A stretch of 64,000 nt of DNA from Nitrosopumilus piranensis (GTDB lineage Archaea > Thermoproteota > Nitrososphaeria > Nitrososphaerales > Nitrosopumilaceae). Position 1 is the stretch's first letter, and every line of letters begins with the position of its first letter. A model generated the notes under the pieces. That model was given only the letters and a program-made list of their open reading frames with translations. It was not told the origin of the DNA and did no database searches. A program made the position numbers and the translations under genes. This document shows positions 40,459 to 47,836 of this stretch, in pieces. Where the stretch lies: NCBI RefSeq assembly GCF_000875775.1, contig NZ_CP010868.1:930001-994000 (forward strand). The letters run 5' to 3'.

Positions 40459-41362
40459 TAATTTCACCTCCAACTTTTTTCAAAATTTCCTTTGTTCTGT
40501 CTCTAATTGTAACTGCACTAATTCCAGATACTTTGGAAATTTTTAATTGAGAAACCTTCTCGCCATTTTTAATTGATGCAAGGTATGTGGCTGCTGCTGC
40601 CATGGCCATTGGGTTTTTACTTGCCGAAACCCTATTTTTTGCTGAAACATCTAAAATTCTAAATGCAAGTCTTTCTGATTTTTCAGAAATACCTACCGCT
40701 TTTGCAATTCTTGTAACAAATTCTGTTGGGTGATAAATTTCAGGAGTTAAATCTAATTCCCTAGCAAGATATCTGTATGTTCTCTGAATGCTTTTTTTGC
40801 TCACATTACCTGCATTAGCAATATCTTGTAATGTTCTCGGCGTGTTTGTCATTCTACATGTAATGTATACTGCAGCACAGAGAATTCCTGCAGTTGATCT
40901 ACCTGCGAGGATTTTTTTTGCAGCAATTTTTCTAAATAAATAGGCGGTTTGCTCTATAACTGATTCTGGAAGTCCAAGTTTTGCACTTACTCCATCTAGC
41001 ATTGTGAATGCCTTTTGGAATGATTTAACAGAATTTGCTGATCTGCTATTTCTATCCCACATTCTTAGTCGGTAAAACATTCTACGATTTTCACTTGATA
41101 AACCCCTTCCAGTTGAATCCCTGTCCTTAGATTCAATAATGGTTGATAATCCCATATCTATCATTTTTAGAGAAATTTTTCTACCCACTCTGGTATTATT
41201 TTGATAATCTTCACTTGTCATGCCGACACTTTCAGGACCACTGTCTACTGATCTTTCAGATAATACAGCTCCGCAATTGATACATGCAATTTCTCCTGTG
41301 TGTAAGTCTGTAATGACTTTATTTTTTTTGCAAGTCTTTTGATGTACAAGTTTAGTCAACAT
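40451..41362 (-). CDS. Second TFB paralog with altered zinc ribbon
   Basis: The two cyclin folds are recognisable (AGRSTAGILCAAVYITCRMT; ISAVTIRDRTKEIL). The zinc ribbon differs from the canonical one: the first CxxC is replaced by H7-x3-C11 while the second pair C27-x2-C30 is intact. In archaea extra TFBs often control stress or condition-specific genes. It is flanked on both sides by tiny zinc-ribbon genes in the same operon, and its promoter carries the CACTAG box shared by the 41-59 kb regulon. It may therefore be both member and effector of that regulon. 303 residues. Confidence 0.9.
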   Translation of the reverse strand: MLTKLVHQKTCKKNKVITDLHTGEIACINCGAVLSERSVDSGPESVGMTSEDYQNNTRVGRKISLKMIDMGLSTIIESKDRDSTGRGLSSENRRMFYRLRMWDRNSRSANSVKSFQKAFTMLDGVSAKLGLPESVIEQTAYLFRKIAAKKILAGRSTAGILCAAVYITCRMTNTPRTLQDIANAGNVSKKSIQRTYRYLARELDLTPEIYHPTEFVTRIAKAVGISEKSERLAFRILDVSAKNRVSASKNPMAMAAAATYLASIKNGEKVSQLKISKVSGISAVTIRDRTKEILKKVGGEING

Positions 41363-41363
41363 T

Positions 41364-41516
41364 TTATTCTCTCCTTAAAAGTACTCCACATTCTTCACAT
41401 GAGATTCCGAATTCATGGAAATCAATATTTGAATTGCCACAATTAATACAAATTCTGATTTCGTTATTCTTAATTTTCAAATTATTACTTTGCTCATGAA
41501 TTATCTGTTTACTCAT
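41364..41516 (-). CDS. Small zinc-ribbon protein, first gene of the TFB2 operon
   Basis: A 50-residue frame from ATG 41516 has CINCG and CEECG separated by 16 residues (a CxxC...CxxC zinc ribbon). It ends 1 bp before the TFB2 start, so the genes are co-transcribed. The ATG is at the predicted transcription start (box 26 bp upstream), consistent with a leaderless message. The function is unknown. Confidence 0.7.
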   Translation of the reverse strand: MSKQIIHEQSNNLKIKNNEIRICINCGNSNIDFHEFGISCEECGVLLRRE

Positions 41517-41536
41517 GAATCAATTTGGTTCTTACT

Positions 41537-41573
41537 TTATTTAAGAGGGCAAAAATAATTTCTCTAGTGCCAA
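41537..41573 (-). promoter_or_regulatory. CACTAG-box promoter of the TFB2 operon
   Basis: Read on the minus strand, TTGGCACTAG (41564-41573) is followed by 19 bp and then the TATA-like TTAAATAA (41537-41544). ATG 41516 is about 25 bp further. Confidence 0.7.
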
Positions 41574-41574
41574 C

Positions 41575-41805
41575 CTACTCTACATACATTTGACGTTTGT
41601 ATCCTAATAAAATTAAAGTAATTCCTAATATCACTACTCCTAATGAAATTTTTTCAGATGTGATTTCTGGTGATGTAAAAAAATGATGCACAAAGTCTGG
41701 ACCCCAAATTATCAAATTTTGAATTGGAATTATGGCTGCAGAAATTAAAAAGATAACTCCAAAAGCTGTTAAAACATTTGGTTTGTATGATTTAAATGAA
41801 AACAT
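41575..41805 (-). CDS. Small two-pass membrane protein
   Basis: The 76 residues have two membrane segments (about 12-33 and 51-67). It lies 8 bp downstream of the mini-gene at 41814-41945, which has the CACTAG-box promoter, so it probably belongs to that transcript. No family recognised. Confidence 0.55.
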   Translation of the reverse strand: MFSFKSYKPNVLTAFGVIFLISAAIIPIQNLIIWGPDFVHHFFTSPEITSEKISLGVVILGITLILLGYKRQMYVE

Positions 41806-41813
41806 TTTTGATC

Positions 41814-41945
41814 CTATGATATATACACTATTGTTGCAAAAATTTGTGAATCAGTAATAGAATTTTTTCTTAAAATTTTTCTAAATAACTCTTGCCTAGT
41901 TTCCATGACCTCTGCATATGTATGCTCTAGATGTTCTTGTTTCAT
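41814..41945 (-). CDS. 43-residue coiled-coil mini-protein
   Basis: A 43-codon frame from ATG 41945 is helical and charged (MKQEHLEHTYAEVMETRQEL), with leaderless geometry: its TATA-like box at 41966-41973 is about 26 bp before the ATG. Its promoter contains TTAGCACTAG. Small size keeps confidence moderate, but the promoter supports it. Confidence 0.55.
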   Translation of the reverse strand: MKQEHLEHTYAEVMETRQELFRKILRKNSITDSQIFATIVYIS

Positions 41946-41965
41946 AATAAACCTAAGACGTTAGA

Positions 41966-42002
41966 CTATTTTAGTAGTCAAAAATTTCAATTCTAGTGCT
42001 AA
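41966..42002 (-). promoter_or_regulatory. CACTAG-box promoter of the 41945 gene
   Basis: On the minus strand TTAGCACTAG (41993-42002) is 19 bp upstream of TAAAATAG (41966-41973). ATG 41945 follows about 25 bp later. Confidence 0.65.
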
Positions 42003-42036
42003 TTTATGGGTACTTTTACCTACTAAAAATTTTCTT

Positions 42037-42073
42037 TTGGCACTATGAATATTTTTTCATTCTTATTATATAT
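42037..42073 (+). promoter_or_regulatory. CACTAG-box promoter of the 42095 operon
   Basis: TTGGCACTAT (42037-42046) is 19 bp upstream of TTATATAT (42066-42073), and ATG 42095 lies about 26 bp beyond the box centre. The last base of the motif is T instead of G. Confidence 0.65.
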
Positions 42074-42094
42074 TATAATTTTGCAAGGCTATGT

Positions 42095-42457
42095 ATGCCA
42101 CATATTGTATTTGATAAAAGAATTGATCTAAATGATTTCTCAAATAAATTTGATCCAATATTTCAAAAAGAACCTACATTAATTAAAATTTCAACTATTT
42201 TTGTTGATAAGAATGGATTAACTGCCTTGCTTCCCACAATTGTTATTTCTGATATTCATCAGGAATTTTTAATTGAAATTTCTACAAGAAAAGAAAAAAC
42301 TACAATAAGACTATACCCTGCTACTGATCCTGAAAAAACTGATGGTGTTAAAACTTCGATGGCATTACTTGCAAAGCAAATAATTTCTTACTATTCTGAT
42401 TTTAAAGTTACAAAAACTAATCTTTCTGATTATCTAAAACTGGTTGTGGTAAATTGA
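42095..42457 (+). CDS. Hypothetical protein, first gene of the SRPBCC/CrtI-like cluster
   Basis: This 120-residue soluble alpha/beta protein (MPHIVFDKRIDLNDFSNKFD) is not recognised. The frame is open further upstream, but ATG 42095 fits the leaderless promoter. The next gene overlaps it by 4 bp (TTGA), so the two are translationally coupled. Confidence 0.65.
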   Translation: MPHIVFDKRIDLNDFSNKFDPIFQKEPTLIKISTIFVDKNGLTALLPTIVISDIHQEFLIEISTRKEKTTIRLYPATDPEKTDGVKTSMALLAKQIISYYSDFKVTKTNLSDYLKLVVVN

Positions 42458-42906
42458 ATAATTTTACATTAAAGCGCCATTCTGTATTGTCTCAAGAACA
42501 AATTTTTGCAATTAGTACTGATGTGAAAAACTTTCATCTAATAATGCCTGATTATTTTAAATCTTTAGATATAATTAAACAAAACAATAATGAGAAAATT
42601 GTTTATGAGAAAATTTCATTTCTAGGAATTCCTATGAAAATTAAAACTAGACATGTTATTAAACATCCAAACATCCATGAAGTTCATATCTTCTCAGGCC
42701 CAACAAAAGGAACTAGATTTATAGAATCCTATGTTAAATCTGGTAATGGCACAATTGTTACTATTGATGTTCATTTGAACTTTAATGGGATTTTAAAATT
42801 ATTTTCGTTTCTCAAAAGTTTTGTTGCAAAAAAAATGAGTCAGACCATGGATGACTTTATCATATCTGCTGAAAAATTTCATTTATCTGGTACAATTCAA
42901 AGTTAG
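42454..42906 (+). CDS. SRPBCC-fold protein (polyketide cyclase/START-like)
   Basis: The 150 residues follow the helix-grip pattern: SQEQIFAISTDVKNFHLIMPDYF, then beta strands with GTRFIESYVKSGNGTIVTIDVHL, then a long C-terminal helix. Such proteins bind hydrophobic ligands in a deep pocket. It starts at TTG 42454, overlapping the previous stop, and is followed after 53 bp by the CrtI-like oxidoreductase. Ligand binding to isoprenoid-like molecules is possible by context only. Confidence 0.7.
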   Translation: MNNFTLKRHSVLSQEQIFAISTDVKNFHLIMPDYFKSLDIIKQNNNEKIVYEKISFLGIPMKIKTRHVIKHPNIHEVHIFSGPTKGTRFIESYVKSGNGTIVTIDVHLNFNGILKLFSFLKSFVAKKMSQTMDDFIISAEKFHLSGTIQS

Positions 42907-42938
42907 CACTATTTTGTAATTTTATCCCTAGATAAATA
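42903..42938 (+). promoter_or_regulatory. CACTAG-box promoter of the CrtI-like gene
   Basis: TTAGCACTAT (42903-42912) is 18 bp upstream of GATAAATA (42931-42938). ATG 42960 sits at the expected start site. The motif overlaps the end of the SRPBCC gene, so the CrtI-like gene has its own promoter inside the cluster. Confidence 0.65.
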
Positions 42939-42959
42939 CCAAAAGCCAATAATTTGATC

Positions 42960-44294
42960 ATGAAGAGCAGTGTTATTGTTATCGGTGCTGGTGTTGGAGG
43001 TTTGACAACCGGTGCTTTGCTTGCCAAAGAAGGTTATTCAGTACATATTCTTGAGAAATCATCAAAATTAGGTGGTAGAACTGCTTCTTTAGTATACAAA
43101 AATCACATCCTGGATAATGGTTTTCACATCATGCCTTTTTACAAAAAATCTGCAATTTTTAGCGTTTTGAAAAAAATTGGAATTGACTCTAGACTAAAAC
43201 TTGCCACTGTCAATAACATTGCTTTTCATTCTGATTCTGGCTTTCACAAATATCCTAAGGGTATGCTAGATTTACTCCAACTATCTTTAATTCCGCTAAA
43301 AAGTAGAATTCGTTTATTGAAGTTATTATTACCTATGGCATTTACTTCAATTGAAAAAACTGAAGAATGGGATGAAAAGTCTTTAACCGATATTACTGAA
43401 AAACTTGATTCTGATACCAAAGCATTTTTTGAGGCAGTCTGTATGTTAGCATTTGCTGATACTGCTGATCACATTTCGTTAGGTGAATTCGCAAGAACAA
43501 TAATTCGAGCGAATCCATTCAAAGGCGGAACTAGTGAATTTGCTTACCCCGATGAAGGTGGGTATGATTCTATTTCTCAAGTTTTAGGTGATTATATTTT
43601 GGAGCAAAACGGAATAATTGAAACAAATCAATCTGTCAAAAAAGTTGTCATTGAAAATTCCAAAGCCATTGGTGTAATTACAGGTAATGAAAAATTTTAT
43701 CCTGCTGATTGTGTTGTCATTTCGTATCCTGCCTATATGGCTTTAAATCAATTATTTGATGATGGTGTAATTGATAGGAAGTTTATTGAAAAAATTAATC
43801 GCCTAGATAAAAAAACTGCTGTCGTTGAAGTTCATTTTGCATTAAATTCAAAAATTGATAATAAGCAAGTTGTATTTCCTGTAGGTAACCACTATACAAC
43901 TAAAGGGATATTTTTTATTTCAAATATTACTCCAACTGTATCTCCCCACGGGGAACATTTGATTATTGCAGGAACTCCTGTAAATCCTTCTGTGGCAGAT
44001 AACTCTGAAAAAATTAGAGATATTGTAAGTACTATGAAAAAAGAAATCTCTTCAATTTATCCTAATTTTACCTCTTCATTATTATGGGAGCGACCAATGG
44101 CTTGGAAATTAGTCGAATCTGTTGTAAAAGAACCTGGAATGGTCTGGAAATCCAAAATGCCCCATCAAATACCTGACATAGAAGGGCTATTTTTTGTGGG
44201 TGACTCAACAATTAGTTATGGAATTGGGACTGATTCTGCAGCACACAGCTCAATTCTATGTTATCCAAAAATTGAATCATTTCTTAAGACTTAA
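42960..44294 (+). CDS. CrtI-like FAD-dependent oxidoreductase (phytoene desaturase family)
   Basis: The N-terminus is a dinucleotide-binding VIVIGAGVGGLTTGALLAKE followed by EKSSKLGGRTAS, and the C-terminus has GLFFVGDSTISYGIGTDSAAHSS, both typical of the CrtI/amine-oxidase flavoenzymes. At 444 residues it is a normal length. Relatives desaturate or isomerise carotenoid precursors, but no phytoene synthase lies nearby, so the substrate is open. ATG 42960 fits the leaderless promoter. It is convergent with the B12-sensor gene. Confidence 0.8.
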   Translation: MKSSVIVIGAGVGGLTTGALLAKEGYSVHILEKSSKLGGRTASLVYKNHILDNGFHIMPFYKKSAIFSVLKKIGIDSRLKLATVNNIAFHSDSGFHKYPKGMLDLLQLSLIPLKSRIRLLKLLLPMAFTSIEKTEEWDEKSLTDITEKLDSDTKAFFEAVCMLAFADTADHISLGEFARTIIRANPFKGGTSEFAYPDEGGYDSISQVLGDYILEQNGIIETNQSVKKVVIENSKAIGVITGNEKFYPADCVVISYPAYMALNQLFDDGVIDRKFIEKINRLDKKTAVVEVHFALNSKIDNKQVVFPVGNHYTTKGIFFISNITPTVSPHGEHLIIAGTPVNPSVADNSEKIRDIVSTMKKEISSIYPNFTSSLLWERPMAWKLVESVVKEPGMVWKSKMPHQIPDIEGLFFVGDSTISYGIGTDSAAHSSILCYPKIESFLKT

Positions 44295-44295
44295 A

Positions 44296-45138
44296 CTATA
44301 TTTTTCTTAGAATTTTTGGGACTTGTTCAAGGCCACAATCTGGAATTACTTCTCCTGCAAATTTAGGAATTTTTTCGCCTCTAAGTGCGTACCCTCCAAT
44401 CAAAACTGGTATGTTTATGTGATCCTTAATTTTTTTAACAAGTCTTTGACCTGCTGAAAGATTATCTTCAAGTGTAATTGATATCATAACTATGTCTGGT
44501 TTATTATTGTCAATAAAGTTAAGAATTGATTCAGTTGGCATTGATACTCCCATATTGTAAATTTTAAATCCCTTAATTGATAGATAGGTCTCTAGAACAT
44601 CACAACCAAGGTGATGCTCTTCCCCTTGTGGTATGCAAATGAGAATTTTTTTCTTATTGGCTGAACCCGTAATTTTATCCATGATAATTTTTACTAATGT
44701 CTGTGCAACATTGCTTGCTACGTGTTCTGTGGCTATACTGATTTTTCCAGTTGCCCACTCATCTCCAATTCTGTACATTGTAGGTTTTAAAATTTTATCA
44801 AAAAAATCTGGTGCATTAAAAATTTTAGTGTACTCATCATATGTTTTTACAGAGTCATGAATATTTCCCTCTGTTAATTTTTTGTATAATTGTTGTTTTG
44901 ATTTTTTTGTGGCGTCTTCTCTTTTTTTGACATCTTTTGGATTGTATGATGCTAATACTGATAATACCTTTGGATCATTTCTATAATCTACTGGAATGTC
45001 GTCTTTCACTACATCTGATGCCTTTCCAAGATACTTTACAATTTCTTGTTTTGAAGTACTTTTTTTAGAATCCCATACGCTTTTTACCAGATACAAATAT
45101 TGATCTGATTTTACTTTCTTGGCTCTGATGTAAACCAT
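44296..45138 (-). CDS. CarH-like cobalamin-binding sensor protein
   Basis: Residues about 90-160 are a helical cap domain with W128-x9-E138-H139 (EWATGKISIATEHV), the Wx9EH motif of the CarH/LitR photoreceptors. Residues about 163-280 are a B12-binding Rossmann domain with E173-x-H175-x-x-G178, whose His should be the lower cobalt ligand. CarH has a His just after the Trp that ligates cobalt in the light; here it is Ala129. There is no MerR DNA-binding domain. Instead residues 1-45 (MVYIRAKKVKSDQYLYLVKS and following) resemble transposase N-terminal domains. AdoCbl-based light sensing is plausible. Confidence 0.85.
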   Translation of the reverse strand: MVYIRAKKVKSDQYLYLVKSVWDSKKSTSKQEIVKYLGKASDVVKDDIPVDYRNDPKVLSVLASYNPKDVKKREDATKKSKQQLYKKLTEGNIHDSVKTYDEYTKIFNAPDFFDKILKPTMYRIGDEWATGKISIATEHVASNVAQTLVKIIMDKITGSANKKKILICIPQGEEHHLGCDVLETYLSIKGFKIYNMGVSMPTESILNFIDNNKPDIVMISITLEDNLSAGQRLVKKIKDHINIPVLIGGYALRGEKIPKFAGEVIPDCGLEQVPKILRKI

Positions 45139-45158
45139 ACTTTGTGTCTAATGTTTGG

Positions 45159-45195
45159 ATATATAACTAATGGTAATTATAATTGCTAGTGGTAA
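45159..45195 (-). promoter_or_regulatory. CACTAG-box promoter of the B12-sensor gene
   Basis: On the minus strand TTACCACTAG (45186-45195) is 19 bp upstream of TTATATAT (45159-45166); ATG 45138 is leaderless-spaced. Confidence 0.7.
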
Positions 45196-45240
45196 TTTAC
45201 AATTTCCCACCCTTAGGTTTTTGCATGCACATACATGATG

Positions 45241-45276
45241 TTACCACTAGTAGTGTAGTTAACACTAGTTTAAATA
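45241..45276 (+). promoter_or_regulatory. CACTAG-box promoter of the epimerase gene (two sites)
   Basis: TTACCACTAG (45241-45250) and a second TTAACACTAG (45259-45268) abut the TATA-like TTTAAATA (45269-45276). GTG 45298 is at the predicted start. The upstream site has the common 18-bp spacing; the near one touches the box. Confidence 0.7.
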
Positions 45277-45297
45277 ATTTAGATCTATGAGAAAATT

Positions 45298-46689
45298 GTG
45301 ACATCTAATAAAAACACAAAGATGACTTCTAAAGCGGCACTACAGGAATCACCATTTTCAATCTTAGTTACAGGCGCAACTGGATTCATAGGCTCCAGAT
45401 TGATTTCCGAACTATCTTCTTCTGGATACACTGTAAAGGGGTTGAGTAGAAAAAAAATTTCTGATACAAAAAATGTAAAGTATGTTCAAGCTGATGTTTT
45501 TGATCCTAAACAACTGCTACATGCACTAGATGGTGTTGAAATTGCGTATTATCTACTCCATTCTATGGAGGGTAGTAAAGATGAGTGGCAGGAATTTGCA
45601 TCTAGGGAAAAGATTCAAGCTGAAAATTTTCTTAAAGCTGCAACACAGGTTGGAGTCAAAAGAATAATCTATCTTGGAGGATTGGTTCATGAGGGCTCAG
45701 ATTTATCTCCACATATGAAAAGTAGAAAACAAGTTGGACAAATTCTTGCATCTGGTGATATTCCAGTTACTGAACTGAGGGCATCTATAATTATTGGTGC
45801 AAAGGGTGGCTCATATGCAATGCTTCGATACTTGGTTGAACGATTAAGAATCATGGTTTGCCCCTCTTGGGTAAAATCTCTAGCACAACCAATAGCTGTT
45901 GATGATGTAGTACATTATTTGGCTGAATGTATTACAAAATCTGAAACAGTAGGAAAAATATTTGAAATTGGCGGTCCTGACAAAATGACCTATGAGGAGT
46001 TAATGCGTGTATATGCTGCATACCTTAACAAAAATTTGTTTGTTATTCAAATCCCATTTTTGACTACTAGATTGTCTTCTTATTGGGTTGATCTAATAAC
46101 TCCAGTAAAAGCATCATTGGCTAGACCCTTGATTGATAGTCTGGTTCATGACACTGTGGTTACGGATGATTCAATAACAAAAATTATTCCACTTCGTTTG
46201 AAATCTGTTCGTGAGTCAATTGATATCGCAACAAAAGAGATGAAATCCTCCCCCCCTAAAATTGAATCCAAAACTGAAAAAACTAATTTTAAAATTAATC
46301 AAAAAATTATCCAAACCTCACTAATTGCACTTGGAATAATTGGCACCACCTACTATTGGTTAGATGACCGTGCAGATGTGTATGATCCACTATGGATACT
46401 TGCATCTGTTGTATGGTTTACTGTGATTGTTCTTTCAATTGTAACTATTAGAAACAAAACCAGGTTGGGATATATGATGGCTGGTGTGCTATCTTGGGTT
46501 ACCCTTGCCTTTTGGCTTTTTGATAACTATTATGTTGTCTTTGGGATCTCACTTATTGCATCTACGCCAAATGAATTAATTACTATTAGAAATTTTATTG
46601 GTATTGCAGTTGCATCCATCACTGTGATTGCATCTCATAATCTATTTCACAAAGTAATGATCTATCAAGCAAAAGGAAAGCCTATTTGA
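45298..46689 (+). CDS. NAD(P)-binding epimerase-like protein with C-terminal membrane domain
   Basis: Residues about 20-320 are an atypical SDR/NmrA-like Rossmann domain (VTGATGFIGSRLISELSSSG; SGGxxx-type VHEGSDLSPHMKSRKQV). After a Pro/Lys-rich linker the last ~115 residues form about four membrane segments. Fusion of an SDR-epimerase with a membrane bundle resembles proteins in bacterial light regulons, though those differ in detail. It starts at GTG 45298. Substrate unknown. Confidence 0.78.
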   Translation: MTSNKNTKMTSKAALQESPFSILVTGATGFIGSRLISELSSSGYTVKGLSRKKISDTKNVKYVQADVFDPKQLLHALDGVEIAYYLLHSMEGSKDEWQEFASREKIQAENFLKAATQVGVKRIIYLGGLVHEGSDLSPHMKSRKQVGQILASGDIPVTELRASIIIGAKGGSYAMLRYLVERLRIMVCPSWVKSLAQPIAVDDVVHYLAECITKSETVGKIFEIGGPDKMTYEELMRVYAAYLNKNLFVIQIPFLTTRLSSYWVDLITPVKASLARPLIDSLVHDTVVTDDSITKIIPLRLKSVRESIDIATKEMKSSPPKIESKTEKTNFKINQKIIQTSLIALGIIGTTYYWLDDRADVYDPLWILASVVWFTVIVLSIVTIRNKTRLGYMMAGVLSWVTLAFWLFDNYYVVFGISLIASTPNELITIRNFIGIAVASITVIASHNLFHKVMIYQAKGKPI

Positions 46690-46691
46690 TT

Positions 46692-47618
46692 TTATTCTAT
46701 TTTAGAAAAAGAATTTTCTGAAACTATCGTCTTTTGAAATTCATTTGGGTGTATAATTTTTGCAAGAATTTCAATTCCTTCAATTGTACGTATGCTAGGT
46801 TTGCTAAAAAAAGAATTTGCGTCAACTGCAAAAACTTTGTTGTTTTTTACGGCATCAATATTTAGCCATGCCTGATTTTTTGCCAGAATCGATTTGTATT
46901 CTAAAACTGTTCGCTTGACATCAAACCCACAAGGCATGAGAATTATTATGTCTGGATTACTTTCTTTAACCTCTTCAAAACTCATCCGTCTAGAGTGCTC
47001 TCCTGCTCTACTTATCAAATTTCTACCTCCTGCAATTTTGATCATTTCTGGAATCCAGTGACCTGCTGTAAAAAATGGATCAAGCCATTCTAATGCCAAA
47101 ACTTTTGATGATTTGTCTTTTACTCTATTTTTGATTTTTTGAATTCTTTTTTTCAAAGACTCTAAAATCTCTTGTGCTTTCACTTCTCTTCCTAAAACAA
47201 TTCCTATCTCTCTTACTGACTCAAATATTTCTTCTAAATTGTGAGGATCCATTGAATACACTGATGGTTTTTTCTCAAGAATTTTGATGGCTTTGTTCAC
47301 TTGATTGGTGTAAGCTGCACAAACAGAGCATGTTTCTTGTGTAATTATTATATCTGGGTTTGCATCAATTAGATTTTTTTCATTTAATTCAAAAATGTCT
47401 TTTTTATCATTGAGTAACTGGCAAGTTATAGTATTGATCTGGCTACTTGTTAATTTTTCAGAATCTATTACTGAATTGATTACTTTTGGCTTAAGAGACG
47501 CTTCAGTTGGAAATTTGCACTCATGTGTTACTCCGTAGAGATCTTCCTGAGCCCCTAACTCATAAATTAATTCTGTAGCACTTGGCAAAAACGACACAAT
47601 TCTTTTTTCCATCTGCAA
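46692..47618 (-). CDS. BtuF-like cobalamin/corrinoid-binding protein without signal peptide
   Basis: The 308 residues match periplasmic-binding-protein class PF01497 (RIVSFLPSATELIYELGAQE; WLDPFFTAGHWIPEMIKIAG). Members bind vitamin B12 or siderophores for ABC transport. No signal peptide or lipobox is seen, and no permease or ATPase is adjacent, so it may be a cytoplasmic binding or sensing protein. It lies near the B12 sensor at 44296. Confidence 0.8.
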   Translation of the reverse strand: MQMEKRIVSFLPSATELIYELGAQEDLYGVTHECKFPTEASLKPKVINSVIDSEKLTSSQINTITCQLLNDKKDIFELNEKNLIDANPDIIITQETCSVCAAYTNQVNKAIKILEKKPSVYSMDPHNLEEIFESVREIGIVLGREVKAQEILESLKKRIQKIKNRVKDKSSKVLALEWLDPFFTAGHWIPEMIKIAGGRNLISRAGEHSRRMSFEEVKESNPDIIILMPCGFDVKRTVLEYKSILAKNQAWLNIDAVKNNKVFAVDANSFFSKPSIRTIEGIEILAKIIHPNEFQKTIVSENSFSKIE

Positions 47619-47659
47619 ATCCTATGTGTATAAGTTCTTAAATTCAATTATGCACTATT

Positions 47660-47767
47660 ATGTGTATGAAACCACAATCGTGTAGAAATTGCGGGAAAGA
47701 GCTATGGGAAAACCAAACCATTTGTCCCAAATGTGGGAGAGAAAGAGAACAAGAAAATCCTGAATAA
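47660..47767 (+). CDS. Small zinc-ribbon protein
   Basis: A 35-residue frame (MCMKPQSCRNCGKELWENQT, then CPKCG) has two CxxC pairs 11 residues apart. It is a minimal zinc ribbon, 69 bp upstream of the NreA gene in the same direction. NreA proteins often carry an N-terminal zinc finger that is absent in the gene here, so the split-off finger might substitute. This last point is speculation. Confidence 0.6.
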   Translation: MCMKPQSCRNCGKELWENQTICPKCGREREQENPE

Positions 47768-47836
47768 TTTGCATTTACACATTGTCAATTTCTATGATTC
47801 ATCAAGTTATTAGACACAACCTATGCATAATTTTTG

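Noticed and set aside
47650-47659. ATGCACTATT before the small zinc-ribbon gene
   Set aside because: It touches the start codon, leaving no room for a TATA box, and the first bases differ from the box consensus.
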